Origin: Pedobacter psychroterrae
Lineage (GTDB): Bacteria > Bacteroidota > Bacteroidia > Sphingobacteriales > Sphingobacteriaceae
Direction of reading: 5' to 3'
NCBI RefSeq assembly: GCF_004331695.1
Contig: NZ_SJSL01000001.1
Location: forward strand, 1,178,001 to 1,242,000
DNA: 64,000 nucleotides
Part shown: piece by piece, positions 26,763-36,181 of the stretch
Numbering within the stretch: position 1 is the first letter of the stretch
Layout of the letters: each line of letters begins with the position of its first letter
Translations under genes and position numbers: made by a program
Notes under the pieces: model-generated
Told to the model about the DNA's origin: nothing
Databases searched by the model: none
Seen by the model: the letters and a program-made list of their open reading frames with translations, nothing else

Positions 26763-27638
26763 ATGTACAACCAGCCAATGCTAAGAGATGATGCTTTAAA
26801 GGGTAAAACATATGTAATTACCGGGGGTGGTACCGGCCTTGGTAAGGCGATGGGTACTTATTTTCTAAAGCTTGGGGCCAATCTGGTTATCACCAGCCGC
26901 AAGGAAGAGGTATTGAAGAAGACAGCATTGGAAATGGAACAGGCCACAGGCGGAAAAGTGCTGGCGGTAGCCTGTGATGTAAGGGAATACGAACAGGTAG
27001 AAGACGTCCTGGCTGAAGCGCTTAAGGCATTTGGCAGCGTAGACGGACTGATCAATAATGCAGCGGGCAATTTCATATCGCCTACTGAAAGGCTTTCCGC
27101 AAATGCATTTTCTTCTATTATAGACATTGTGCTAAAGGGCTCAGTAAACTGTACACTGGCTTTTGGCAAACATTGGATCAAGGAAAAGCAAGCAGCAAGC
27201 GTACTCAATATAGTGACCACTTATGCTTATACCGGGTCTGCATACGTAGTGCCATCTGCCTGTGCCAAAGGAGGTGTTTTGGCCATGACTCGTTCGCTGG
27301 CAGTAGAATGGGGAAAGTATGGCATCCGTACCAATGCGATTGCGCCGGGGCCTTTTCCTACAAAGGGAGCATGGGAAAGATTGTTGCCCGGAGAGCTGGC
27401 GGAAAAGTTTGACTTCAAAAACCGTGTTCCGTTAAAGCGGCTGGGCGACCACCAGGAACTGGCTAATCTGGCAGCTTTTTTAATCAGTGATTTTGCAGGT
27501 TATATCAATGGAGAGGTCATTACCATCGACGGAGGTGAATGGTTGCAGGGAGCCGGCCAGTTTAACGGACTGGAGGCTATACCAGGAGAAATGTGGGACG
27601 CCTTTGAGCAGATGACGAGGTCTGCTAAAGGGAGTTAA
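26763..27638 (+). CDS. SDR oxidoreductase, 2,4-dienoyl-CoA reductase type
   Basis: A 291-residue Rossmann-fold enzyme. NAD(P)-binding TGGGTGLGKAMG (about 20-31) and INNAAGNF (about 97-104) are present. The canonical YxxxK is replaced by SACAK within PSACAKGGVLAMTRSLAVEWG, as in dienoyl-CoA reductases of the DECR2 type, which use a different catalytic arrangement. This supports reduction of 2,4-dienoyl-CoA intermediates rather than a general SDR role. The gene follows the crotonase-fold gene by 2 bases and converges on the fabH-like gene 9 bases beyond. Confidence 0.85.
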   Translation: MYNQPMLRDDALKGKTYVITGGGTGLGKAMGTYFLKLGANLVITSRKEEVLKKTALEMEQATGGKVLAVACDVREYEQVEDVLAEALKAFGSVDGLINNAAGNFISPTERLSANAFSSIIDIVLKGSVNCTLAFGKHWIKEKQAASVLNIVTTYAYTGSAYVVPSACAKGGVLAMTRSLAVEWGKYGIRTNAIAPGPFPTKGAWERLLPGELAEKFDFKNRVPLKRLGDHQELANLAAFLISDFAGYINGEVITIDGGEWLQGAGQFNGLEAIPGEMWDAFEQMTRSAKGS

Positions 27639-27647
27639 ACTTCAATT

Positions 27648-28694
27648 TTACCACCTGATGAGCGCACTGGCCCAGGTAAATCCTGAACCAAAGGCTGCCA
27701 GGCACACCAGGTCACCTTCCTTGACCAACCCCTGCTCCCAGGCTTCGCTTAAGGCTATTGGTACAGATGCCGCAGTAGTATTTCCGTATTTCTGGATGTT
27801 ATTAAAAACCTTTTCATCAGGCAGTTTTAGCAATTGCTGCACATATTGACTAATCCTTAGGTTGGCCTGGTGAGGTACCAGCAGGTCTATGTCTTTTTCA
27901 TCAAGATTGTTTTGCTGAAGCGCTTCCCTGATCACCTCGGGAAATTTAACCACTGCTTTTTTAAATACCGCAGGGCCGTCCATATAAGGAAGCGCGGCCC
28001 CACTTTCTATTTGTTCCTGCGTGATGAATAGTCCCCCAAGTTCCTGGTCCGGGTATCCGGGTTTGTCCTTGAGCCATTTATTGGCATGCGCACCTGGATA
28101 AAACATAGCAAGGATCTCTGCATCGGCACCATCGCTGTGCAGGTGTGTACTTAGTATTCCTTGTCCCTCGTTCTGAGTAGGCTGTAGTACCACAGCGCCT
28201 GCACCATCCCCGAATATCACCGACACATTGCGGCTCCTTGTTTCGAAATCCATTGCAAAGGAATGCTTCTCACTTCCTACTACAAGAATATTCTTGTACA
28301 TACCTGTTTTAATAAACTGATCGGCTACAGAAAGTGCATATACAAAACCAGAGCACTGATTGCGGATATCCAATGCGCCAATCTCTTTCATTTTCATTTC
28401 GCGCTGCAGCAATACGCCGCAACCGGGGAAATAATAATCCGGGCTTAGCGTTGCAAAAATGATAAAGTCAATGTCCTGAGCTGTGATGCCTGCTCTTTCT
28501 ATGGCAATTTTGGCAGCTTCCACACCCATTGTGGTGGTCGTCTCTTCCAGCCTGTCGGCAAAACGGCGCTCCTTAATTCCGGTGCGTTCCTGTATCCATT
28601 CATCGTTTGTATCCATAAAACGTGCGAGATCGTTGTTGGTATAAACATTTTTTGGAACGTAGTGGCCTACTCCGGCAATCCTGGAACGCTGCAT
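27648..28694 (-). CDS. fabH: 3-oxoacyl-ACP synthase III (KAS III) family
   Basis: A 348-residue condensing enzyme, about 30 residues longer than E. coli FabH. Catalytic residues are recognisable: Cys 114 in NQCSGFVYA, His in LVPHQANLRI and Asn in YGNTTAASVPIAL. FabH starts fatty-acid synthesis by condensing acetyl-CoA or branched acyl-CoA with malonyl-ACP. The extra length and separation from other fab genes leave open a role in a specialised lipid; a second fabH elsewhere would support that. It is transcribed divergently from clpS. Confidence 0.87.
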   Translation of the reverse strand: MQRSRIAGVGHYVPKNVYTNNDLARFMDTNDEWIQERTGIKERRFADRLEETTTTMGVEAAKIAIERAGITAQDIDFIIFATLSPDYYFPGCGVLLQREMKMKEIGALDIRNQCSGFVYALSVADQFIKTGMYKNILVVGSEKHSFAMDFETRSRNVSVIFGDGAGAVVLQPTQNEGQGILSTHLHSDGADAEILAMFYPGAHANKWLKDKPGYPDQELGGLFITQEQIESGAALPYMDGPAVFKKAVVKFPEVIREALQQNNLDEKDIDLLVPHQANLRISQYVQQLLKLPDEKVFNNIQKYGNTTAASVPIALSEAWEQGLVKEGDLVCLAAFGSGFTWASALIRW

Positions 28695-28722
28695 AATAAT
28701 TTGGTTTAGTATTAATTTTAAG

Positions 28723-28730
28723 CAAAAATA
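28723..28730 (-). promoter_or_regulatory. -7 element (TATTTTTG) of the fabH-like gene
   Basis: Minus-strand TATTTTTG lies about 30 bases upstream of the fabH start. A -33 TTG at the correct distance is not clear. Confidence 0.3.
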
Positions 28731-28761
28731 ACTTTAACTGCAACATTATTTTAAATTACCT

Positions 28762-28769
28762 TATTTTTG
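28762..28769 (+). promoter_or_regulatory. -7 element (TATTTTTG) of clpS
   Basis: TATTTTTG ends 5 bases before the ATG at 28774, implying a transcript start at or just after the start codon's first bases, hence a leaderless or internally initiated mRNA. The -33 element is weak. Confidence 0.3.
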
Positions 28770-28773
28770 TAAG

Positions 28774-29055
28774 ATGTCTACAGAAACAAAAGAGGAAACA
28801 TTTACATTAGAAGAGATACTCACCTCACTAAAAACCGTTCACCGCCTGATACTTTGGAACGACGATGTAAATACTTTTGACCACGTGATACACTGTATGA
28901 TGAAATACCTTGATTATTCTGAACATCAGGCAGAGCGAATAGCCTGGGAAGTACACAACAAGGGCAAATGCGCTGTACTGGAAGGCTCTTTTACGGAAAT
29001 GGAAGTTTACCGCAAAATCCTGCAGCAGGAAGGCCTGACCGTTTCTGTGGATTAA
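28774..29055 (+). CDS. clpS: ATP-dependent Clp protease adaptor ClpS
   Basis: A 93-residue adaptor that brings N-degron substrates to ClpAP or ClpCP. The core shows HRLILWNDDVNTFDHVIHCM (about 24-43), the N-end-rule binding pocket region, HQAERIAWEVHNKGKCAVLE and the C-terminal helix and strand EVYRKILQQEGLTVSV. Length is typical. Confidence 0.93.
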   Translation: MSTETKEETFTLEEILTSLKTVHRLILWNDDVNTFDHVIHCMMKYLDYSEHQAERIAWEVHNKGKCAVLEGSFTEMEVYRKILQQEGLTVSVD

Positions 29056-29133
29056 TCCAAACACGCTGTAATAAAATAGTTACTCCTGTGTTTTTAAACT
29101 TACCCATCGTTTCTTTGTCCCTCTTAGTAGATT

Positions 29134-31650
29134 ATGAATAATAAAATAAAGCACCAGATGAACAATTGTCTGCCAAAAGTTCTGCTATTGGCCATGATGA
29201 TAGGTTTTACAACAGTAAAGCTACATGCACAGACAAGCAGTAGTGGTAAAATCACCGCAAAAGTTACAGACGCCCAAAACAATGAGACCATCCCTTTTGC
29301 TACAGCAATTATTATAGACCGGAAAACAAAGGCGGTGATAAAAGGTGTTCAGACAGATGCCGATGGCAACCTGGTAATGACTGGCCTGCCTAAAGGAGTA
29401 TTTACTTTTAGAGTTAGTTATGTTGGTTATCAAACGATGGTCAGGGATTCGCTCTCGATCACCGATGCGCAGCCAGAGGTAAGCCTGGGTGCTATTAAAA
29501 TGAAGACAGCCAAGGGAACTGTGCTGAATGAAGTGGAGATCACAAGACAGAAAAGTACCATGCAGCTGGGCATAGATAAAAAAGTATTCTCGGTAGACCA
29601 AAGCCTTGTAAGCGAGGGTGGTTCTGCCTCAGACCTCCTGCAGAATGTGCCTTCTGTACAAACTGACATAGAAGGAAACGTAAGTTTGAGAGGTTCCAGT
29701 GGAGTAAGGGTGCTGATAGATGGCAAACCATCATTGATCGCAGGGGGGAATGTCGCTCAAATCCTGCAATCTATACCAGCCAGCTCTATTGAAAGTGTAG
29801 AACTTATCACCAATCCGTCAGCAAAGTACGATGCAGAGGGGCAATCTGGTATTATCAATATCGTATTGAAGAAAAACAAGAAGCTGGGACTGAATGGTTC
29901 GGTGGCACTGACGGCGGGCAACCAGGATAATTACAATGCCAGTACCAACCTGAGTTTTCAGAACAGTAAAGTGAATTTATATGGAAATTATAGTTACCGG
30001 TACGGCAATAGAAACGGCGGTGGCTATAGCAACATTACTTATCTGAACAGTCAGTTTCCCACTGCCTATGCCAACCAGCTTACTGATGGAAGTTCACTGG
30101 ACAAGGGCCATAATGCGAAAGCTGGTATTGATTATTACCTCACTCAGAGCAGTGTGCTGAGCTTCTCAGGAGGATTTAACATTCGGGATAATGACAGAAA
30201 TGAACTGCTTAACATAGATCAGCTGGACAAGTTAAGGAACCCGCTGCAGTTAAGCAGAAGAGATAATGACAACTCAGGTACTGGCGGGAGTTATGACCTC
30301 AACCTGGACTTCAATCAGAAATTTAAAAAGCCTAAGGAAGAATTGACTTTCAATTTCAGCTTTTCTGAAGGAGATAATGACAATTATCAGATCTATGACA
30401 CTGATATATATAACATCAACGGAGAAGCGGTAAGTTCCTATCCAAGTATACAGCGTACTGACGGGGATGGGTTCAACAGGAACTACAACATCCAGACTGA
30501 TTATACACTGCCAATCGGAAAAATGGGCAAGATTGAGGCCGGATACCGCAGCCAGATCCGCTTTTCTGAGAACAGTACCTATGCGGATCAGCGGGACATC
30601 CTTACAGGCGACTTTGTTACCAACTTTGCCCTGACCAATGATTTTAATAACAAAGACCAGGTGCATGCCCTGTATTTTAATTATCAAAACCAGATCGGAA
30701 ATTTCGGATATCAGGCAGGTCTGAGGGCTGAAGATGCTTTATTGACCACAAGCCTCGGGATGTACAATACATCCGGCGGACTGAACTATACGCCCGGCAA
30801 GGTGGCCTATACCAGGTTGTATCCGAGTGCGTTCCTGACTCAGAAATTTGCCGGAGAGCAGCAGGTACAACTTAGTTACAGCAGAAGGGTAAACAGACCA
30901 AGAGGATGGGATACCAATCCTTTTCTGGATGTTTCAGATCCTTTAAACTACCGTCGCGGAAATCCCAACCTGCAACCAGAGGATGTGCATGCTTTTGAAC
31001 TTAGCTACAGCAAGTTCTGGAAAGCAGTGACATTTACTTCAAGTGCATACCTGCGTCAGACTAATGACGTCATCCAGAGAATACGTACAGAGCCGGATGA
31101 AAATGGGATCACCATTACAACACCACAAAACTTAACCAGGAATATTTCAAGCGGACTGGAGCTAATCGGTCGTGTTGACCCTACAAAATCATGGAACTTT
31201 ACCGGAAATGTAAATCTCTATCAGAGTAAAATAGAAGGTGTACCGGCCTTTGGCATCGTGGAGAATTCAGGCTTTAGCTGGAATGCCAACCTGACCAATA
31301 ACTTTGTATTGCCTTATGGGGTGACATTGCAGATCAAGGGCGATTACCGTGCTCCTGAAGTAATGGCCCAGGGTAAAAGGAATGCAATGTATGCAGTAGA
31401 TGCCGGAGCCAAATACGACTTTAAAAACAAGAAATCGTCCTTAAGCCTGAACGTAAGGGATGTATTCAATACCCGCAACTGGAGCATGACTACAGAAGCC
31501 AACAATACCATCATCGACTTCAAACGTAGAATGCAGGGTACAATGGCCAGCCTGACTTACTCCTACCGTTTTGGAAAGAACGACTTTAGTTTCAAAAAGA
31601 GTAAGAAATCTGATCAGCAGGAAATGCGTTCGGATGAAGAGTCATTTTAG
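29134..31650 (+). CDS. outer-membrane beta-barrel receptor (OMP_b-brl_3 type)
   Basis: An 838-residue TonB-receptor-like protein. Signal peptide (about 1-32, ending LHAQ), a carboxypeptidase-like domain (about 37-120, ITAKVTDAQNNETIPFATA), a plug-like domain (about 135-235, LLQNVPSVQTDIEGNVSLRG and VRVLIDGKPS), then a barrel of the OMP_b-brl_3 family (SSIESVELITNPSAKYDAEG opens it; LSYSRRVNRPRGWDTNP, GNPNLQPEDVHAFELSYS). These act with or without TonB on unknown ligands. A second receptor of the same class follows 13 bases after the stop, so they form an operon. Confidence 0.87.
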   Translation: MNNKIKHQMNNCLPKVLLLAMMIGFTTVKLHAQTSSSGKITAKVTDAQNNETIPFATAIIIDRKTKAVIKGVQTDADGNLVMTGLPKGVFTFRVSYVGYQTMVRDSLSITDAQPEVSLGAIKMKTAKGTVLNEVEITRQKSTMQLGIDKKVFSVDQSLVSEGGSASDLLQNVPSVQTDIEGNVSLRGSSGVRVLIDGKPSLIAGGNVAQILQSIPASSIESVELITNPSAKYDAEGQSGIINIVLKKNKKLGLNGSVALTAGNQDNYNASTNLSFQNSKVNLYGNYSYRYGNRNGGGYSNITYLNSQFPTAYANQLTDGSSLDKGHNAKAGIDYYLTQSSVLSFSGGFNIRDNDRNELLNIDQLDKLRNPLQLSRRDNDNSGTGGSYDLNLDFNQKFKKPKEELTFNFSFSEGDNDNYQIYDTDIYNINGEAVSSYPSIQRTDGDGFNRNYNIQTDYTLPIGKMGKIEAGYRSQIRFSENSTYADQRDILTGDFVTNFALTNDFNNKDQVHALYFNYQNQIGNFGYQAGLRAEDALLTTSLGMYNTSGGLNYTPGKVAYTRLYPSAFLTQKFAGEQQVQLSYSRRVNRPRGWDTNPFLDVSDPLNYRRGNPNLQPEDVHAFELSYSKFWKAVTFTSSAYLRQTNDVIQRIRTEPDENGITITTPQNLTRNISSGLELIGRVDPTKSWNFTGNVNLYQSKIEGVPAFGIVENSGFSWNANLTNNFVLPYGVTLQIKGDYRAPEVMAQGKRNAMYAVDAGAKYDFKNKKSSLSLNVRDVFNTRNWSMTTEANNTIIDFKRRMQGTMASLTYSYRFGKNDFSFKKSKKSDQQEMRSDEESF

Positions 31651-31663
31651 ACTATAAAAGAAA

Positions 31664-34069
31664 ATGAAAGCCTGTCTCCTTAATCTCTCCTTACTCTTGC
31701 TTACATTCTGCACATTTGCGGCAGACAGGGGCGTGATTTCGGGTAAGGTTGTGGAGCAGGTAGGTGGAATGCCTATTCCATCAGCGGTGGTAGCGATATA
31801 TGTAACCGGGACTGAACAACCGCTCATTACATCGCCTACAGACGAAGATGGCCTGTTCAAGATCGGTTCCCTTAAGTATGGCAGTTATACAGTAAAGGTA
31901 CAGTACATGGGTTTTGTACCGGTGGTGATCAATGACGTAGTGCTGTCTGGCAAGGAGCCTGAAAAAAGACTGGGTACTTTAAAACTGCTTGCTGACGAAA
32001 CAAATCTGGACGAGGTAACCATCGAAGCAGAAAAACCGCTGATACAGTTTGCACCTGATATGCTGACTTATAATGTGGAAAAATCGGTACTCGCAGAAGG
32101 AAGTACCGCAAGCGATATTTTAAAAACCGTACCGATGGTGGAGGTAGATCTTGATGGCAATGCAACGATATCGGGCAAAAGAAACACCAGGATATTTATC
32201 GACGGGAAGCCCTCAGACTACATGACTTCCAACATTGCAGATCTGCTTAGTATTTTGCCCTCAGATGCGATCGAAAAGATTGAAGTAATCACAAATCCTC
32301 CGGCCAAATACTCTGGCGATGGGGAAGGCATCATCAATATTGTGATGAAAAAGAACTTTAAGATCGGGCTTGGGGGTAATGCTGGATCAACAGTAGGGCT
32401 TCAGGGCAATACCAATATGAATGCCAATGCGTCTTACAAAAGCAAGACTTATTCCATTAATGGTGGCGGCGCTTACCGGTATAATATCCGCAAGAATACC
32501 AATGAAAACTTCCGTGAGAACTTCTTTACTGATACCGCCTTCTATTTTAATAACCTGAACAGCAACAGGAATACCGGCGATGGTGGAAACTATAGGGTAA
32601 ATTTTGACTGGAATGTCAATAAAAATCAGAACCTTAGGATATCGTCCAGCTTTGAAAATAACATCAGCAGAAGTAATAGCGGAGCTTATAACCATTATCT
32701 GGATGAAGAGCGCATAGAGCGCAATCTTAGAAATCAGCTAACCACAGGAGATATCAAACGGCATACATTTGTTTTTGATGCCGATTATGAGCTGAACATG
32801 GATACCACCGGAGGGAAGCTGTCGGTGGGGCTGACCTACAATGATAACAATGACCTGAACGAGCGGTTCCAAAACAGAACGTTTGTACCAGCCAACCGAA
32901 ATCCGCAGCTTCAGGAAAACAGCAATGGGGTAACGAATAACGGACTGACCTTCAAGGCCGATTATGACAGGCCAATATTCAAAAAAAGAGACCATATTGA
33001 AGTGGGCCTGATGTATACATTCCGCAACAATAATAATGACCAGCGTGTTCAGAATTTTGACTTTGATGCCCAGCAATATGTTGTCAACGAAAAGGTAAGC
33101 AACCAGTTTTTATATCAGGAAGACATAGTGGCAGGATATGCGTCGTACAATCTACGGGGTAAAAACTGGGGTGCAAAAGCCGGTTTAAGAGGGGAGTTGA
33201 CCACAGTTCATTTCGACCTTTCTTCTGGAGAGAGTTATGATATCGATCCATACCTAAGCTTATTTCCCAGCTTTTCCCTCAACAGGAACTTTAGAAAGCG
33301 GTACAACATTGGCGCATCTTACAGCGTAAGGATCAACAGACCGAGAGAAAATTCACTGAACCCGCAGGTCAATAACAATGATCCCCTGAATATCAATTAT
33401 GGAAATCCCGAACTGTTGCCGGAACTGACCCATCAGATGGACGTGAGTTTCAATGTTTACGGGGAGCGCTGGTCTTTTGTTCCTAAACTTGCCTATTCAA
33501 ACCGAAGGGCAGTTATTGAACGGTACAGGTCGGTCGACCAAACAGGCGTATCTGAAACAACTTATGACAATGTAGGCGCAAATACGGAATACAGCCTTTT
33601 CTTGATCGGTAATTACCGTCCGCATAGAAAAATCTCTACTAACGCCAATTTCAGCTTTAGTCAGGCCTCTTATAAATCGGATATAAACAGCTCGCTCAAC
33701 AGGACTGGAAAAAACCTGAGGGGAAATGTTGGCCTGTCTATGGAACTGCCATTTAAAACTGCCTTTGAAGGCAATGTGAATTATTACAACAACATCTCCG
33801 CGCAGGGCAGAAATAAGGGATCCATCACTACCTGGATGGGTGCCAGAAAGGTTTTTTTGAAGAATAAGCTCAATGCTAGGATCAGCATCAGTGATCCGTT
33901 TGGTAGGAGCAGCAATTCTTCTTATAGCGAGGGTGTAAACTTCAGGTCCCAGAACTATTATACCAGCAACACCAGCAATGTGACGCTCAGCCTCAACTAC
34001 CGCTTTACCCGGATCAGCAAGGTCAAAATACCTCCTCCTTCAGAAACAGCACCTAAAGCCAAGCCCTAG
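31664..34069 (+). CDS. outer-membrane beta-barrel receptor (OMP_b-brl_3 type), second copy
   Basis: An 801-residue paralogue of the preceding gene: signal peptide (ending TFAADRG), carboxypeptidase-like domain (about 23-110, ISGKVVEQVGGMPIPSAVV), plug-like segment (about 130-225, ILKTVPMVEVDLDGNATISG, IFIDGKPSDYM, IEVITNPPAKYSGDG) and barrel strands ending ANVTLS-type repeats. The C-terminus carries a short Pro/Ala/Lys tail after the last strand. Similarity to the neighbour is clear but low enough to indicate an old duplication. Substrate unknown. Confidence 0.86.
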   Translation: MKACLLNLSLLLLTFCTFAADRGVISGKVVEQVGGMPIPSAVVAIYVTGTEQPLITSPTDEDGLFKIGSLKYGSYTVKVQYMGFVPVVINDVVLSGKEPEKRLGTLKLLADETNLDEVTIEAEKPLIQFAPDMLTYNVEKSVLAEGSTASDILKTVPMVEVDLDGNATISGKRNTRIFIDGKPSDYMTSNIADLLSILPSDAIEKIEVITNPPAKYSGDGEGIINIVMKKNFKIGLGGNAGSTVGLQGNTNMNANASYKSKTYSINGGGAYRYNIRKNTNENFRENFFTDTAFYFNNLNSNRNTGDGGNYRVNFDWNVNKNQNLRISSSFENNISRSNSGAYNHYLDEERIERNLRNQLTTGDIKRHTFVFDADYELNMDTTGGKLSVGLTYNDNNDLNERFQNRTFVPANRNPQLQENSNGVTNNGLTFKADYDRPIFKKRDHIEVGLMYTFRNNNNDQRVQNFDFDAQQYVVNEKVSNQFLYQEDIVAGYASYNLRGKNWGAKAGLRGELTTVHFDLSSGESYDIDPYLSLFPSFSLNRNFRKRYNIGASYSVRINRPRENSLNPQVNNNDPLNINYGNPELLPELTHQMDVSFNVYGERWSFVPKLAYSNRRAVIERYRSVDQTGVSETTYDNVGANTEYSLFLIGNYRPHRKISTNANFSFSQASYKSDINSSLNRTGKNLRGNVGLSMELPFKTAFEGNVNYYNNISAQGRNKGSITTWMGARKVFLKNKLNARISISDPFGRSSNSSYSEGVNFRSQNYYTSNTSNVTLSLNYRFTRISKVKIPPPSETAPKAKP

Positions 34070-34105
34070 TTTTATTTAAAAAAGCAGAATTAGTATATTG
34101 CGGCT

Positions 34106-34663
34106 ATGGAAGAAATCAACCCATGGGTTAGTGTAACACAGCGTGGAGTTTATCAGAATAATTGGATCGGCCTTACCGAACACGAAGTAATTAATCCTTC
34201 AGGAGGCAAAGGGATCTATGGCGTGGTGCATTTCAAAAACCTGGCCATTGGCATCCTGCCGCTGGATGACGAATTGAATACCTGGATAGTAGGGCAGTAC
34301 CGGTTTCCGCTCAATGCTTACAGCTGGGAAATTGTAGAAGGCGGAGGGCCGCTTGACATAGACCCACTGGAAAGCGCCAAAAGGGAACTCCTGGAAGAGA
34401 CAGGATTGATCGCTTCAAACTGGATGGAAATCCAAAGAATGCACCTTTCCAATTCGGTAAGCGATGAGCTTTCGATCACCTATATTGCCAGAGGGCTGAT
34501 CCAGGGCCAGGCAGAGCCGGAAGAGACCGAGCAGCTTACCGTACGTAAAATCCCCTTTGAAGAGGTTTATAAAATGGTCATGTCGGGCGAAATTACCGAC
34601 AGCATCAGTGTAGCGGTAATTTTAAAAACAAAGATTCTTATACAGGAAGGCCATTTAAAATAA
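34106..34663 (+). CDS. Nudix hydrolase, ADP-ribose pyrophosphatase-like
   Basis: A 185-residue protein. The Nudix box runs through EGGGPLDIDPLESAKRELLE and ETGLI (G-x5-E-x7-R-E-x2-E-E-x-G), with the metal-binding RELLEETG about residues 93-100. The preceding PLDDELNTWIVGQYRFPLNA is common in ADP-sugar pyrophosphatases, which hydrolyse ADP-ribose-type nucleotides. It sits 36 bases downstream of the second receptor but looks functionally unrelated. Confidence 0.87.
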   Translation: MEEINPWVSVTQRGVYQNNWIGLTEHEVINPSGGKGIYGVVHFKNLAIGILPLDDELNTWIVGQYRFPLNAYSWEIVEGGGPLDIDPLESAKRELLEETGLIASNWMEIQRMHLSNSVSDELSITYIARGLIQGQAEPEETEQLTVRKIPFEEVYKMVMSGEITDSISVAVILKTKILIQEGHLK

Positions 34664-34691
34664 TTATAATTGTGGCAGATTTTCACAGGCT

Positions 34692-35435
34692 ATGAATAAA
34701 CTTTTAGGATACCTGCTCAGTATCATATTTTACTTTTTCTTTTTTCTGACTTTAGTGGTCTTTCAGCCAATACAATGGGTATGTTACCGTTTTTTTGGAT
34801 ATAAAGCCCATAAGGTTTCTGTAGATTTTCTCAATTTCTTTCTTACTTATTGCGATTTCTTCCTGGGCGCTTCCGTTAAGTTTGTAAACCAGCAGCAGTT
34901 GCCATTAGACCGGCCAATTATCTTTGTTGCCAATCATCAAAGCATGTATGACATACCCGGCCTCATCTGGTTTTTAAGAAAATACCATGTAAAGTTTATC
35001 TCAAAGATTGAGCTTACCAAAGGGATTCCTTCCATTTCGTTCAACCTGAAGTATGGAGGTGGAGCCAATATAGATAGAAAAGATAGCAAACAGGCAGTTT
35101 CAGAGATCATCAAGCTGGGCCGCAGAATGAAAGAGCACACCTGGTCGGCCATGATATTCCCTGAGGGTACGCGCTCCAAAGACGGCAGGTTAAAACCCTT
35201 TCAGATAGGTGGTATCGCTACGCTGTTGAAGGTAGTGCCCACTGCGCTGATCGTACCTGTAGCCATTGAAAACTCATGGAAGATAGTCCAATATGGCGCT
35301 TATCCATTGAGTGCAGGAGCGCAGCTGCGCTGGACAGTTTTGTCTCCAATAGAGCCGGCTGATAAAAAGCCTGAAGATGTAGTGGCTGAAGCCGAAAACC
35401 AGATCAGGATAAAACTAAAACAGCTGCCTGCCTAA
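34692..35435 (+). CDS. plsC: 1-acyl-sn-glycerol-3-phosphate acyltransferase
   Basis: A 247-residue membrane-associated enzyme forming phosphatidic acid. A hydrophobic N-terminal anchor (about 4-30) is followed by the catalytic H-x4-D motif in ANHQSMYDIPG (about 76-86), an FISKIEL segment, the FPEGTRSKDG glycerol-phosphate motif (about 156-165) and VPVAIENSW. Its stop codon overlaps the stop of the convergent LytTR regulator gene by four bases (CTAA). Confidence 0.9.
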   Translation: MNKLLGYLLSIIFYFFFFLTLVVFQPIQWVCYRFFGYKAHKVSVDFLNFFLTYCDFFLGASVKFVNQQQLPLDRPIIFVANHQSMYDIPGLIWFLRKYHVKFISKIELTKGIPSISFNLKYGGGANIDRKDSKQAVSEIIKLGRRMKEHTWSAMIFPEGTRSKDGRLKPFQIGGIATLLKVVPTALIVPVAIENSWKIVQYGAYPLSAGAQLRWTVLSPIEPADKKPEDVVAEAENQIRIKLKQLPA

Positions 35436-36181
35436 ATATTCTTGTTGTCTATGTGTTTAAAAAACTCATCCCGGTAAGTATCTCCTATCGGAATGATCTT
35501 TCCGCATATAGAGATCCGGCTGCGTTCTATACTTTCAATCTTGTCGAGCGAGATAATATAAGATTTATGGACCCTGATAAACTGACCGGAAGGAAGGGTT
35601 TCTTCCATTTTCTTCATGTTCTGCAAAGTAATGATCCGTTCTGCTTTGGTATAAATAGAGATATAATCTTTTAAGCCTTCAATATAAAGGATTTCGTCGA
35701 GCTGGATCTTTTGGATCTTATGTTCTGTTTTGACGAATATAAAATCCTGAACAGAATGGCTGGTTGTCGAAAATGGAGCCGAAGTTACAACCGGCTGCGG
35801 GGCAGGAACAGGCTCTGGGGTTTTCATACGGTTGTGCACTTTTTCCACTGCTTTATAAAATCGGTCAAAAGCGATCGGCTTCAAAAGATAGTCGGATACA
35901 TTCAGGTCATAGCTTTCTAATGCGTATTGTGAATAGGCCGTCGTGAGGATATAATTAGCTTTGCCACTGGCAATTTTCAGGAATTGTATCCCCGTTAATT
36001 CCGGCATCTGAATATCTAAGAACACAAGATCAATTCCACCTGCCTGTACCAATTGTAAAGCCTCTATTGCATTTTCTGTACGCTTTACCAGTTCCAAAAA
36101 GGGTACTTTGGATACATAATCTTCAATAATATCCAACGCCAGCGGCTCATCGTCCACCGCAATACATTTTAACTTCATCAT
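35432..36181 (-). CDS. LytTR-family response regulator
   Basis: A 249-residue regulator: CheY-like receiver (about 4-120) with acidic pocket DDEP (10-13), phosphoacceptor D56 in VFLDIQMPEL and the conserved Lys in LLKPI. A Pro-rich linker (PEPVPAPQPV) follows, then a LytTR DNA-binding domain (about 145-245, FIFVKTEHKIQKIQLDEILYIEG, FIRVHKSYIISLDKI). The stop of the upstream kinase gene and this start overlap by 4 bases (36178-36181), so the two are made together. Targets are unknown. Confidence 0.92.
   Translation of the reverse strand: MMKLKCIAVDDEPLALDIIEDYVSKVPFLELVKRTENAIEALQLVQAGGIDLVFLDIQMPELTGIQFLKIASGKANYILTTAYSQYALESYDLNVSDYLLKPIAFDRFYKAVEKVHNRMKTPEPVPAPQPVVTSAPFSTTSHSVQDFIFVKTEHKIQKIQLDEILYIEGLKDYISIYTKAERIITLQNMKKMEETLPSGQFIRVHKSYIISLDKIESIERSRISICGKIIPIGDTYRDEFFKHIDNKNI

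Noticed and set aside
26763..27638. SDR lacking YxxxK considered as a pseudoenzyme
   Set aside because: The SACAK substitution and the AVEWG segment are normal for dienoyl-CoA reductases of the DECR2 type.
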